Below, one piece after another: positions 17,182 through 26,035 of a DNA stretch of 64,000 nucleotides. How positions within the stretch are numbered: the stretch's first letter is position 1; every line of letters starts with the position of its first letter. The notes below the pieces were generated by a model. It was not told where the DNA came from and did not search any database. It saw only the letters and a list, made by a program, of their open reading frames with translations. This stretch comes from Photobacterium chitinilyticum (GTDB lineage Bacteria > Pseudomonadota > Gammaproteobacteria > Enterobacterales > Vibrionaceae), in assembly GCF_004104355.1 (NCBI RefSeq), contig NZ_RJLM01000001.1, positions 414,711 to 478,710 of the forward strand. The letters run 5' to 3'. A program made the position numbers and the translations under genes.

Positions 17182-17547
17182 TTTCAAAATGCTGTTCAGA
17201 AAGAAGGGCTGGATTCTACCCCTAAACTCAGTCGAAATGAATATTTAGAGGTAATAAATTGGTCGATATTTCCACAGTGGTTTGAGTTGGTGGTTTTTTG
17301 TACTTTTGGCTGTTGTGTGAACCTTAAACTTCAGTTTTAAAGTCTCTGGTAATATGGCCTGATTACGCTTCGTTAGTTTATGGCTATTGATAATCAATTG
17401 TTGGTAGTTATTGTTTTTGTTTAAGTTTGCTAGCTGTGAGCTAATCCGCAAAAAAATCTGTCGTGGCAATAATCACCTTGTTGAGAAATTGATAGTTGCA
17501 TATTATGTCTTGATAGTTGGGCTTTATCTATCGAGGTTTGTCTATTA
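17182..17547. other. Divergent AT-rich intergenic region
   Basis: This region separates the LysE-type gene from the flotillin operon and presumably contains both promoters. I see no convincing coding frame, RNA structure or operator. Short frames present here lack ribosome-binding sites and have low-complexity, non-coding-like composition. Confidence 0.5.
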
Positions 17548-18156
17548 ATGTCTGCGTTCATTAATGCCCTGTTGTCTTACCCTGTTGTTGTCTTTTCAGT
17601 TCCTTTCTGTCTTTTCTTTGGATTGATGCTCATTGACCTGATTTTTGATTTGTCCGACGGCAGCCTCGGTGATGCTGATGGTGTTGATCTGGATTCGGGG
17701 TGGTCGGCTAAATTATTGCTGCCGCCGATTGTTTCTCAGGTTCCCTTGCCTGTTGCGCTGACGGTAAGCAGTTTTGTTGCAATGGTACTCACTTACTATC
17801 TTGAGCAGTATTTATTTAGTCTGCTTGGTGGTGCTGCCTTTTATGCTGTTACGGTTCCGGCACTTTTTGTCATCTATTACCTTTCTCTTCATATTTCTGC
17901 TTTTGCCCTGAAGCCGCTTGGTCCGGTTTTTAATGCCAAGAATGCGTATGCCAAAATGAGCTACGAAGGGATGAGGGCGAGTGTCCGGAGCAACCAGATT
18001 TCCGCCGAACATGGTGAAGTTGTGATCCGTCAGGATGGCAACGAAATTCAGTTGGATGCCTACATAGAGGAAGAGGGTGATATCCAGTATGGCGACGAAG
18101 TCGTCATTGTCTCGAAACATCCGAGCCTAGATAAATACCTAGTCGCCAAGATTTAA
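17548..18156 (+). CDS. YqiJ-like membrane protein with OB-fold (flotillin partner)
   Basis: The 202-residue protein has an N-terminal helix (about 8-32), two more hydrophobic helices near 68-118, and a soluble beta-rich C-terminal domain (about 135-200) like the NfeD/YqiJ OB-fold. In E. coli YqiJ is encoded next to the flotillin YqiK, and NfeD-type proteins are standard partners of SPFH proteins in membrane microdomains. The same pairing occurs here, with the flotillin gene 101 bases downstream. GAGG lies about 13 bases before the ATG, so spacing is long. The first gene of a five-gene series. Confidence 0.8.
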   Translation: MSAFINALLSYPVVVFSVPFCLFFGLMLIDLIFDLSDGSLGDADGVDLDSGWSAKLLLPPIVSQVPLPVALTVSSFVAMVLTYYLEQYLFSLLGGAAFYAVTVPALFVIYYLSLHISAFALKPLGPVFNAKNAYAKMSYEGMRASVRSNQISAEHGEVVIRQDGNEIQLDAYIEEEGDIQYGDEVVIVSKHPSLDKYLVAKI

Positions 18157-18257
18157 TTTTTATGTTCTTAGCCTCTTGCCTACCAAACATAACGTTAGCC
18201 TGATCCCGTAGGTTAACGAACCACATTATTCTATTTAGTTTACAAAGGAGTTGTCCG

Positions 18258-20351
18258 ATGGTTTTGTCTCCAAGCATGATATTTATTCTTGCTGGTATTG
18301 GAATCGTATTGGTTATTTTATTGTTCCTAACCTCACGCTATCGCAAAGTCCGTAATGAAGGTGAAGCCTTGATCATTAACGGTGTTGATCGTACCCGCGC
18401 ATCTCTGACCGGTACGTTTGTCTGGCCGGTTGTCAATCGCGGGGAGTATATGGATATAACTCGTAAGAAGATTTCGGTGATCCGTAGCGGACGAAAAGAT
18501 CAGGAAGGCGAAGAATATGAGGGCTTGCATTGCAAAGATAATATTCGCGCCGATTTAAAAGTGGACTTCTATATTGGCGTTAACCATGAAGAAGACGACA
18601 TTATTCGGGTTGCCAAGTTATTTACTACCATCGGCGCGTCAAACCCTGAACGTTTGAAAGATCATTTCCAGCCTAAGTTTTCCGAAGCATTGAAGACGGC
18701 GGTCAAGCAGTTTGGATTTGAAGAGCTGTTAACCAACCGCCGAGCTTTCCGTGACGCGGTTGTGACGGTGATTGGCAGCGAAATGGACGGCTTCAAAATT
18801 TATGACGTCGTGATCGACAAGGTCGATCAGACGGCGTTGGAAGCCCATGATCCGAATAATATTCTGGATGTTGAAGGGATCCGTAAGATCTCGTCAATCA
18901 CGTCGGTGAAAAATACCGAAACCAATGCGATCCGCCAGGATGAGCAAACCTCGATCAAAAAGAAAAATGTTGAAGCAGAAGCAAACCGCCTCCAGCTCGA
19001 CAAGCAGGAAAAAGAGAGCATTGCCCGTACCCAGCGTGAAGTTGATATTATCAAAGCGCAGGAACATGCTCTGGCTGAAGAAAAGCGTCAGGAATATGAG
19101 CGTGTTACTCGTCTGGCTCAGTTAGAAACCGAAGAAGAAGTGTCGAAGAGAAAAGAAACAGTCGACATGGAAGTAGAGATGACCCGAATTGCCAACCAGC
19201 GTCAGGTTGCCATTCAGCAGGAAGAGCTGAGCCGGGCCGTTGAAACGGAAAAAGTGAGAACGGCAGCGGAAGTTGCGCAAAAAGAGATGGATAAAGAGAC
19301 GACCGTTGAAGAGGCGATGAAGTCCGTGGCGGAAACTCGTTCCCAGCGTGTTGAGATTGAACGAAAGATTGCTCGCGAGGAAGAAGAAACCGAGAACCTG
19401 CGTGCCACAGAGCAAGTCAATCGCCAGAAGAAAGTCCGGATGATTGAGGCCGAGGCAGAAGCCGAAGCCAAGCAGCTTGAACTGCTGGTGGCTGCGAAGG
19501 CTGAGAAAGAAGCCGCCAAAGAGAAAGCCGATAAACGACTGATTGAAAACGAAGCGGAAATCAAGATCCGTACTCGAGATGCTGAAAACGAGCTGGCAGT
19601 GAAGACCCGGATTGCTGAAGCCGAGTACGCTGTGCAGACCAAGCAGGCGGAAGCCGATTTCGTCAAACAAGATCGCGAGGCTGCTGCCAAAGAGCGTATG
19701 GCGCAGGCTGAAAAGGAACAGATCAGTGCGACTGGCCTGGCAGAGGTCGAGGTTGATCGTGAACGCGCTGTTGCCATCAAGGAAACAGGCGAAGCCGAGG
19801 CATTTGCCTTGCAGTCGGCCGGTGAAGCGGAGGCAGAAGCGCTGCGTGCCAAAGGCTTGGCGGAAGCCGAAGCCCAGACAGCCCGTTTTGAGGCTGCGCG
19901 TCAGTACGACGATCAGACCCGTGAACACGATAAGTGGGTGATGCAGCTCCAACAGCAGAAAGATCTGGAGATTGCCCGTATTACTGCTCAGCAGGAAGTT
20001 TCTTCCGAGAGTGCGAAAGCTTTGGCACAGGCATTGGCTGCAGCTGATATCAAGCTGTTCGGTGGCGAAGGTATGGAACAAATCCGTCGTACTGTGATTG
20101 ATTCGGCAGCGCTGGATAATCGCTTTAAGGAATCTGAAGTACTGTCGCCGTTGGTTAACGAGTACATGAACGGTAATCGCAGCCTGCCACAGGATCTGAA
20201 AGACATTCTTGAAAATACGGATCTCAAATCTAACGATATCAGCAATATAGCAATTGCCAGCTTGCTGAATTCGGCTAAAAGTCCAGCAGATTTGATATCG
20301 ACTCTGAAAGAGAAATTATCAGGTGATGCTGATAGCTCGCTTGATAGTTAA
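18258..20351 (+). CDS. Flotillin / SPFH-domain protein (YqiK-like)
   Basis: The 697-residue protein has a single N-terminal membrane segment (about 6-24) and an SPFH/PHB domain from about 30 to 220, starting with RKVRNEGEALIINGVDRTR. A very long charged coiled coil (about 225-580) is rich in Glu-Ala repeats, as in flotillins, and a short C-terminal domain follows. Flotillins oligomerise into inner-membrane scaffolds that gather other proteins. AAGGAG stands eight bases before the ATG. The Glu/Ala repeats create long meaningless open frames on the opposite strand. Neighbouring genes suggest this scaffold recruits the AAA ATPase and TelA protein. Confidence 0.9.
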   Translation: MVLSPSMIFILAGIGIVLVILLFLTSRYRKVRNEGEALIINGVDRTRASLTGTFVWPVVNRGEYMDITRKKISVIRSGRKDQEGEEYEGLHCKDNIRADLKVDFYIGVNHEEDDIIRVAKLFTTIGASNPERLKDHFQPKFSEALKTAVKQFGFEELLTNRRAFRDAVVTVIGSEMDGFKIYDVVIDKVDQTALEAHDPNNILDVEGIRKISSITSVKNTETNAIRQDEQTSIKKKNVEAEANRLQLDKQEKESIARTQREVDIIKAQEHALAEEKRQEYERVTRLAQLETEEEVSKRKETVDMEVEMTRIANQRQVAIQQEELSRAVETEKVRTAAEVAQKEMDKETTVEEAMKSVAETRSQRVEIERKIAREEEETENLRATEQVNRQKKVRMIEAEAEAEAKQLELLVAAKAEKEAAKEKADKRLIENEAEIKIRTRDAENELAVKTRIAEAEYAVQTKQAEADFVKQDREAAAKERMAQAEKEQISATGLAEVEVDRERAVAIKETGEAEAFALQSAGEAEAEALRAKGLAEAEAQTARFEAARQYDDQTREHDKWVMQLQQQKDLEIARITAQQEVSSESAKALAQALAAADIKLFGGEGMEQIRRTVIDSAALDNRFKESEVLSPLVNEYMNGNRSLPQDLKDILENTDLKSNDISNIAIASLLNSAKSPADLISTLKEKLSGDADSSLDS

Positions 20352-20362
20352 CTGACAGAATT

Positions 20363-20392
20363 ACCCCTTGTGCTACTGGCATAAGGGGTTTT
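20363..20392 (+). terminator. Intercistronic stem-loop between flotillin and ATPase genes
   Basis: ACCCCTT and AAGGGGT pair across a 13-base loop and are followed by TTTT. It looks like a leaky terminator or processing site that would lower expression of the downstream genes relative to flotillin. Confidence 0.5.
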
Positions 20393-20407
20393 CAAGGATT
20401 GAGTAAA

Positions 20408-23400
20408 GTGACAGAAACAACGACTGATAATGCAATTGATAAAGCGGTTGGTGAAGCTGGGGCTTATGAGGTTCTCAAGTCCCGGCTTTCTCAACAGGGC
20501 GAAACGTTAAAATCACTGGCGCAGACGTTTAACAATAAACGCCAGGATACATTTGGCGGAAGTGAGTTCTCGCTTACCGGCAAAGCCAATGTTCAGACCG
20601 ATACCCGCAGTATTCCGGTTGATATGGCTCAGGTTAATGGTCAGCTGCTATTTGGCTACCAAGTCTTTATGGGACTGAAAACAGCACCGGCACTGAATGA
20701 TGTGTTTGGCCTGTATACCCTGTCAGAGAATGACGGTACGTTCCGAATGGAGCCGGTAGGCATTGAACACTCCTTTCTAAGCGATCCCCAGTTTAGCCAC
20801 GAATTTACCGAGCTTTTTACCTATTACAAAGATGCCCGGTTGTCGCAAATCTCCCGCCACGAAAATATCTTGTATCTGGCGTTTCAGATCGGGATGCGTG
20901 CCGAGGATCGCAAGGTCTTCCGGTTTGAAATCGGCAAAAATGCGGTGCGCTATCTGGATGCACAGGGTCAACGTGCACTAGCCTCGGCTCAGCAGCATGA
21001 TTTTGAATGGGTGATGACTACCCGCGACGACCATATTAGCGGCGAACACCCGCATGTTTCGATCAAAGACCGCCTGTTTGTCGAGTGTGTCGGCGGCGAT
21101 CTGACCATCAAGGTAGAAAACAATACCGAGCAGGGGCAGGGGATTTATGATGAGCCGGTTGATGATGCCTATCAAACGATTGCTGATGCCGAAATCGCCT
21201 ATGCCGAAGTTGGCGATCTGATCCTACTGAAAATGTTGCCGAACCGGGAAAAAGAATACCGTTACTTTATTTTTAACTCGTTGAACCTGCAGGTTGTCAG
21301 AGCGGATGCCATCGGTATAAGTGCCAAGGCACTGCCGGAAAACCACGGTATTTTGTATTCTCACGGTTATGTATTGGCAAATGGTGAGAGTAAGCACTTT
21401 GAAGAATCTTGGCAGGGTTTACACTTTTTCAAGAAGGTTACATCGCCGAACGGTGAAGATATTCTCTACTTCTTCTTTGATGTCGAGAAAGGTTCCTACG
21501 TTATTTATACCTACAACCTGATTGAAAAGGCGTTTTCAGCGCCGATGCACAGCCATGGCTATAGTTTGTACCCCGATGGCCGGATGCTGATGTTTCGGGT
21601 TTCCGAAAATGCCGAAGCGGCAACTATCCATCCGTTGCGGATTTGGCAGACCCCGTTTACCGATATAGAAAATTATACCCAGACAAGCCGAGAAGGCGCA
21701 GATCCGTTTCTGGTTAATCTCGGCAATGCCGAGTTGGTCCGGGCGCTTTCCTCGTTATTGTCAATTTGCCAGCTGGCACAAAGCGAGGAAGTCAGCCAGA
21801 CAGCCTATGAAGCTTTGCTTAAAACTTGCCAGACAACATTGGATACCTATGACTGGCTCAATAATGCTACGGCCATCGGACTTGGCGATGCAGTAAGTCA
21901 GCTGATGGCAACGGCTGATCTCATTATTGACGAGTTTGCCAAGGTCCGTCAGCTCCAGCAGCATGCCGAAGCAGCAATGGAACAACAGCAGAATAGAGTT
22001 ACCGAGTTGATTGGTAGCCTGAAGCTGGCTCCTCGTGATGAAGCCAATACGCTGTTAAGCCTGTTAGCCCAGTTGAAAGCGGAAGTGGGCAATGTGATGG
22101 CATTGCGTGAACACCGCTACATGGGGGAACATCAGATCACCGAGCTGCAGGATCTGCTCGATCATCATCGACAGGATCTGAACAAGGTCTTGCTGGATCT
22201 ACTGCAAGATGAAAAAGCCTACCGTCCGTATAAACAAGATATTGCCTCAATCGATGATCAGTTACTAACCGCCGAGAAAACCACCGAGTTGGCGGTATTG
22301 CAGCAACGTGTTGATACCGTTCGTCATGATTTGGCATTGGTGACGGAAGAAGTCGCTGATATTGATACCGATGATCCGACGCAGTCGACCCGTATCCTCG
22401 ATTTGACTACCGAGGTGACCGCAAAGCTGAACGCGACCTCGGCTCGGCTTAAACAAAAGCATCATGCGCTGCGGGGCGGAGAGGCAAAAGCGGAGTTCAG
22501 CTCCCAGTTCAAACTGCTGGCTCAGTCAGTCAACAGCGCGATGGAGCAGGCACAAAGCCCTGAACAGTGTGATGAACAACTGGCAAAACTTATCGGCCAG
22601 CTGGAAAAGCTGGAATCCCGTTTTGCTGATTTTGATGAGTTTTTGGCTGAGATCTACACCAAGCGTGATGAAATCCAGTCGACACTGGAAGGCCACAAGC
22701 AGCAACTGATCACCGCGCAGCAGCGCCGGGTACAGAACCTGAATCAAGCGGCGAATGTGACCTTTAAAAGTATAGAGAAGCGGGTAGCCCGTTTTGATGA
22801 TGTTGCGGCACTTAACAGCTTCTTTGCTACAGACAACATGGTTCAGAAGCTGCACCAATTGTCTCAGTCTATTCGTGATTTAGGCGATAGTGTCAAGGCC
22901 GATGCGATCGACAGCCGCCTCAAGGCCGCGCAGGATCAGGCATTGCGCTCGCTACGTGACAATCAGGATATTTTCGAGCAGGGCGGCAAAGTGCTGCGGC
23001 TCGGCAAACACAGGTTTAGCGTTAACCAGCAGGCGTTGGATCTCAGCTTGGTCGAACATGCCAATATCCTGAGTTTGCATATCTCGGGCACAGACTATTA
23101 CGAATCCGTCACCGATCAGGCGTTTCTGGATTTGCAGTCGATGGCTAAACTGGATGTGGCGTCGGAAACTGACACTGTCTATCGCGCGGAATACTTAGCC
23201 TACAGCGTGCTCAAAGCTGCCCAGCAGCAACAAGATGATTTATCAATCGAGGGATTGCTTCAGGCGTTGAAAGACAATGTCTTGCTCAAGTTGATCCAAA
23301 CTTATGCTGCACCGCGTTATCGCGAAGGCTATGTCAAAGGTGTTCATGACCATGATGCCGAGAAGATATTGCACGCGCTGCTACCTTGCTATGAGCAGGC

Positions 23401-25339
23401 CGGTTTGCTCCGCTTTGATCAGGCGTCAAGAGCCAATGCAATGCTGTGGCTGGTGGCGACAACCGACGAGGACGTCGAACAATGGCGCAAACAGGCTCGT
23501 AATGCCTTGTTGATGAAACAGCACCTGTCATCGGTTGCCGCATTCGATGCTCTCAAAGAAGCGTTGATTGAACAGCTACCGCAGCATGTTCCTTGCGATC
23601 CTGAACGTAGTACCGACTATGCGATTCGCCTGTTAGGACAACCTGTATTGCAGGCTGATGTGAGCCGAGATGCGATCGAGCTTTGTGATGTATATTTGGC
23701 GTTTCGCCGAAGTTTAGGTTGGTTGCCTGAATCTGGGGGTGATATTGCGGAATTTGCTGATCACTACCAATGGCTCTCTGCCTATAGCGAGCACCAGCAG
23801 CAAGGTCAGGCATTCGTTACAGAGGCGGCCGCGTTGGCAACAATTCGCGACAATAGCCGAGTAATGCTGAGTCCGGTTGATTTCTCCTTGCAGCTTAAAG
23901 TCATCTCTTTGCTGGGTGAACATAATCGGGTACAAGAAGGTACGTTAACGATCACTTTGGATGAATTTCTTCAGCGTTGTCAGCACCATGATAGCCATAC
24001 AATTCCTCAGTATGATGCATACTTGAAACAGCGGGCTACATTGTTGGATCAAGCCAAGCAGACCATTCGCCTGAGCGAGTTTAACCCACGTCCACTGACG
24101 TCATTTGTTCGTAACAAGCTTATTAGTGATAGTTACTTGCCGCTAATTGGCGATAACTTGGCAAAACAGATGGGGGCAATGGGAGGCAACAAGCGAACCG
24201 ATTTAATGGGAATGCTGTTGCTGATTTCGCCGCCGGGTTACGGTAAAACGACATTGATCGAGTATGTTGCCCACAAGCTCGGCTTGGTCTTCATGAAGAT
24301 CAATGGTCCGTCGATCGGCCATGAGGTGACCTCGCTCGATCCGCAGGATGCGCCGGATCAGAATGCGGCCCGTGAGGTTGAGAAGATCAACCTGGCCTTC
24401 GAGATGGGCAACAATGTCTTGCTGTATCTTGATGATATTCAGCATACCAATCCTGAGTTCTTGCAGAAGTTCATCTCGCTGTGCGATGGCACACGACGGG
24501 TCGAAGGTAGCTGGAAGGGTGAAACCAAAACCTATGACATGCGCGGCAAGAAGTTTGCTGTCGTCATGGCGGGTAATCCATATACCGAATCGGGTGATGT
24601 CTTCAAAATCCCAGATATGTTGGCAAACCGTGCCGATATTTATAACTTGGGCGATATGCTTTCAGACCAAAAAGCGGTCTTTGAGCTGTCCTTCATCGAA
24701 AACTCGCTGACGTCCAATCCGATTCTGGCGCCATTGGCTACACGGGATCTCAATGACTTGTACCGCATGATAGCGATGGCGAAAGGGGAGAATATTGCCC
24801 TGAGTGATCTTAGCCATCCTTATTCATCGACCGAGGCCAACGAGATTGTTGCCACCCTCGACAAGCTTTTGAAAGTACAGCAAACCGTATTGAAGGTGAA
24901 CCAGCAGTACATTGCCTCGGCAGCGATGGCGGATGAATATCGGGTCGAGCCTCCGTTCAAGCTTCAGGGTTCCTACCGGAACATGAACAAGCTGGGCGAG
25001 AAAATTTCGCCAGTTATGACTGATGAAGAGTTACAGACTTTACTTCAGGATCATTATCAGGGCGAAGCGCAGACGCTAACCGCCGGAACGGAAGAAAACT
25101 TACTCAAGTTGGCAGAACTCCGCAGTGATATGACTGATGAGCAGCAGCATCGCTGGCAGCTTATCAAGGATGGATACCACCGCCGTCAGCAGATGGGAGA
25201 TTCTGAAGATCGCGCCGGACAGATGGTCCAGCAGATGGTGGCATTGAACCAGAGTGTGACTAAAGTGGCGCAGTCCCTGTTACAAGACCAACAGGCCCAG
25301 ACTCGTTTGAATAAGGAGATCGACGATGACAAAGTTTGA
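20408..25339 (+). CDS. Giant AAA ATPase of the DUF3686 type (annotated elsewhere as DNA repair ATPase)
   Basis: This protein of about 1643 residues has three parts. Residues 1-430 form a beta-rich region with propeller-like repeats (HGYVLANGES and HGYSLYPDGR), matching the domain I recall as DUF3686. Residues of about 450-900 are mostly helical coiled coil. An AAA module lies near 1240-1500 with Walker A PPGYGKT (K1280) and a Walker B that reads LLYLDDIQ (D1342-D1343), where Glu would be usual. A C-terminal helical tail follows. The TTG at 20399 directly abuts the AAGGA ribosome-binding site; the GTG at 20408 has a nine-base spacing and is preferred. The database label DNA repair ATPase is not supported by anything visible. 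The MoxR-like AAA core suggests remodelling of a partner, probably the flotillin or TelA complex. Confidence 0.8.
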   Translation: MTETTTDNAIDKAVGEAGAYEVLKSRLSQQGETLKSLAQTFNNKRQDTFGGSEFSLTGKANVQTDTRSIPVDMAQVNGQLLFGYQVFMGLKTAPALNDVFGLYTLSENDGTFRMEPVGIEHSFLSDPQFSHEFTELFTYYKDARLSQISRHENILYLAFQIGMRAEDRKVFRFEIGKNAVRYLDAQGQRALASAQQHDFEWVMTTRDDHISGEHPHVSIKDRLFVECVGGDLTIKVENNTEQGQGIYDEPVDDAYQTIADAEIAYAEVGDLILLKMLPNREKEYRYFIFNSLNLQVVRADAIGISAKALPENHGILYSHGYVLANGESKHFEESWQGLHFFKKVTSPNGEDILYFFFDVEKGSYVIYTYNLIEKAFSAPMHSHGYSLYPDGRMLMFRVSENAEAATIHPLRIWQTPFTDIENYTQTSREGADPFLVNLGNAELVRALSSLLSICQLAQSEEVSQTAYEALLKTCQTTLDTYDWLNNATAIGLGDAVSQLMATADLIIDEFAKVRQLQQHAEAAMEQQQNRVTELIGSLKLAPRDEANTLLSLLAQLKAEVGNVMALREHRYMGEHQITELQDLLDHHRQDLNKVLLDLLQDEKAYRPYKQDIASIDDQLLTAEKTTELAVLQQRVDTVRHDLALVTEEVADIDTDDPTQSTRILDLTTEVTAKLNATSARLKQKHHALRGGEAKAEFSSQFKLLAQSVNSAMEQAQSPEQCDEQLAKLIGQLEKLESRFADFDEFLAEIYTKRDEIQSTLEGHKQQLITAQQRRVQNLNQAANVTFKSIEKRVARFDDVAALNSFFATDNMVQKLHQLSQSIRDLGDSVKADAIDSRLKAAQDQALRSLRDNQDIFEQGGKVLRLGKHRFSVNQQALDLSLVEHANILSLHISGTDYYESVTDQAFLDLQSMAKLDVASETDTVYRAEYLAYSVLKAAQQQQDDLSIEGLLQALKDNVLLKLIQTYAAPRYREGYVKGVHDHDAEKILHALLPCYEQAGLLRFDQASRANAMLWLVATTDEDVEQWRKQARNALLMKQHLSSVAAFDALKEALIEQLPQHVPCDPERSTDYAIRLLGQPVLQADVSRDAIELCDVYLAFRRSLGWLPESGGDIAEFADHYQWLSAYSEHQQQGQAFVTEAAALATIRDNSRVMLSPVDFSLQLKVISLLGEHNRVQEGTLTITLDEFLQRCQHHDSHTIPQYDAYLKQRATLLDQAKQTIRLSEFNPRPLTSFVRNKLISDSYLPLIGDNLAKQMGAMGGNKRTDLMGMLLLISPPGYGKTTLIEYVAHKLGLVFMKINGPSIGHEVTSLDPQDAPDQNAAREVEKINLAFEMGNNVLLYLDDIQHTNPEFLQKFISLCDGTRRVEGSWKGETKTYDMRGKKFAVVMAGNPYTESGDVFKIPDMLANRADIYNLGDMLSDQKAVFELSFIENSLTSNPILAPLATRDLNDLYRMIAMAKGENIALSDLSHPYSSTEANEIVATLDKLLKVQQTVLKVNQQYIASAAMADEYRVEPPFKLQGSYRNMNKLGEKISPVMTDEELQTLLQDHYQGEAQTLTAGTEENLLKLAELRSDMTDEQQHRWQLIKDGYHRRQQMGDSEDRAGQMVQQMVALNQSVTKVAQSLLQDQQAQTRLNKEIDDDKV

Positions 25340-26027
25340 TATCCAGACTCTGCTGATTCAGAGTTTTGAAGACTACAAACTGGATAACTCGGAACGCCGT
25401 GCGCTGGCTGATACGCTGGCGACAGCCGAGCTCAAGATTGATGACTTGTCGTACCTGCGTAATCAGAGTTTCAGTCTGGTTCAGCAGGTAGTTCGGGAAT
25501 CTGGTGATGCTCAGCAGGCGTTAAAATGGCTAGAGCAGGTGATCAAGCAACTGGATAAGGCACGGGGAGGCGACTGCGAGGTATTGGCAGAATCTTGGTT
25601 CTCGCCGGGTAATAGCTGCCTGAACGGTATCAAGCACCAGCTGAAAAGTGCTGCGAAATCGGTAGATATCTGCGTATTTACCATCGCCGATGATCATCTT
25701 ACCGAGGCTATTCTAGCTACCCATAAGCGTGGCGTTAAAGTCAGGATCATTACCGATAATGACAAAATCAACGATGTTGGCAGCGACATCGACTATCTGG
25801 CTCGTCAGGGCGTAGAAGTAAAACTCGATAATACCCGCTACCACATGCACCATAAATTTGCCTTGTTTGACAACGAGCGTTTGATTAACGGCAGTTTCAA
25901 CTGGACGCGCAGTGCCTCGCAGTTCAATTCGGAGGATCTTACTCTGACCGATGATAGCCGTCATGTTCAGGATTTTAGCCGCCATTTTGAGCAACTTTGG
26001 CTCTCTTTTCCTAACTACAGTATTTAA
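25326..26027 (+). CDS. Phospholipase D-like protein with a single HKD motif
   Basis: The 233-residue protein has a helical N-terminal region (1-85) and a PLD-family catalytic domain. The HKD motif is H175-x-K177-x4-D182, followed by the conserved LINGSFNWT. One HKD per chain means it should act as a dimer, as in the Nuc/Zucchini nuclease branch. These proteins cut nucleic acids or phosphodiester lipids. There is no signal peptide, so it acts in the cytoplasm. Its start overlaps the ATPase gene by 14 bases and AAGGAG precedes it, so the two are translationally coupled. Confidence 0.85.
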   Translation: MTKFDIQTLLIQSFEDYKLDNSERRALADTLATAELKIDDLSYLRNQSFSLVQQVVRESGDAQQALKWLEQVIKQLDKARGGDCEVLAESWFSPGNSCLNGIKHQLKSAAKSVDICVFTIADDHLTEAILATHKRGVKVRIITDNDKINDVGSDIDYLARQGVEVKLDNTRYHMHHKFALFDNERLINGSFNWTRSASQFNSEDLTLTDDSRHVQDFSRHFEQLWLSFPNYSI

Positions 26028-26035
26028 GGAATGTT

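Noticed and set aside
17245-17469. Reverse-strand frame of 74 codons in the LysE/YqiJ spacer
   Set aside because: Low-complexity Lys/Asn/Gln-rich translation typical of non-coding AT-rich DNA, with no plausible start signal.
19122-20081. Long reverse-strand open frames opposite the flotillin gene
   Set aside because: They arise from the Glu/Ala-rich coiled-coil repeats read backwards, giving Leu/Phe/Ser-rich nonsense without a ribosome-binding site.
20399-20401. TTG start for the giant ATPase
   Set aside because: It directly abuts the AAGGA sequence with no spacing, while the in-frame GTG at 20408 has normal spacing.
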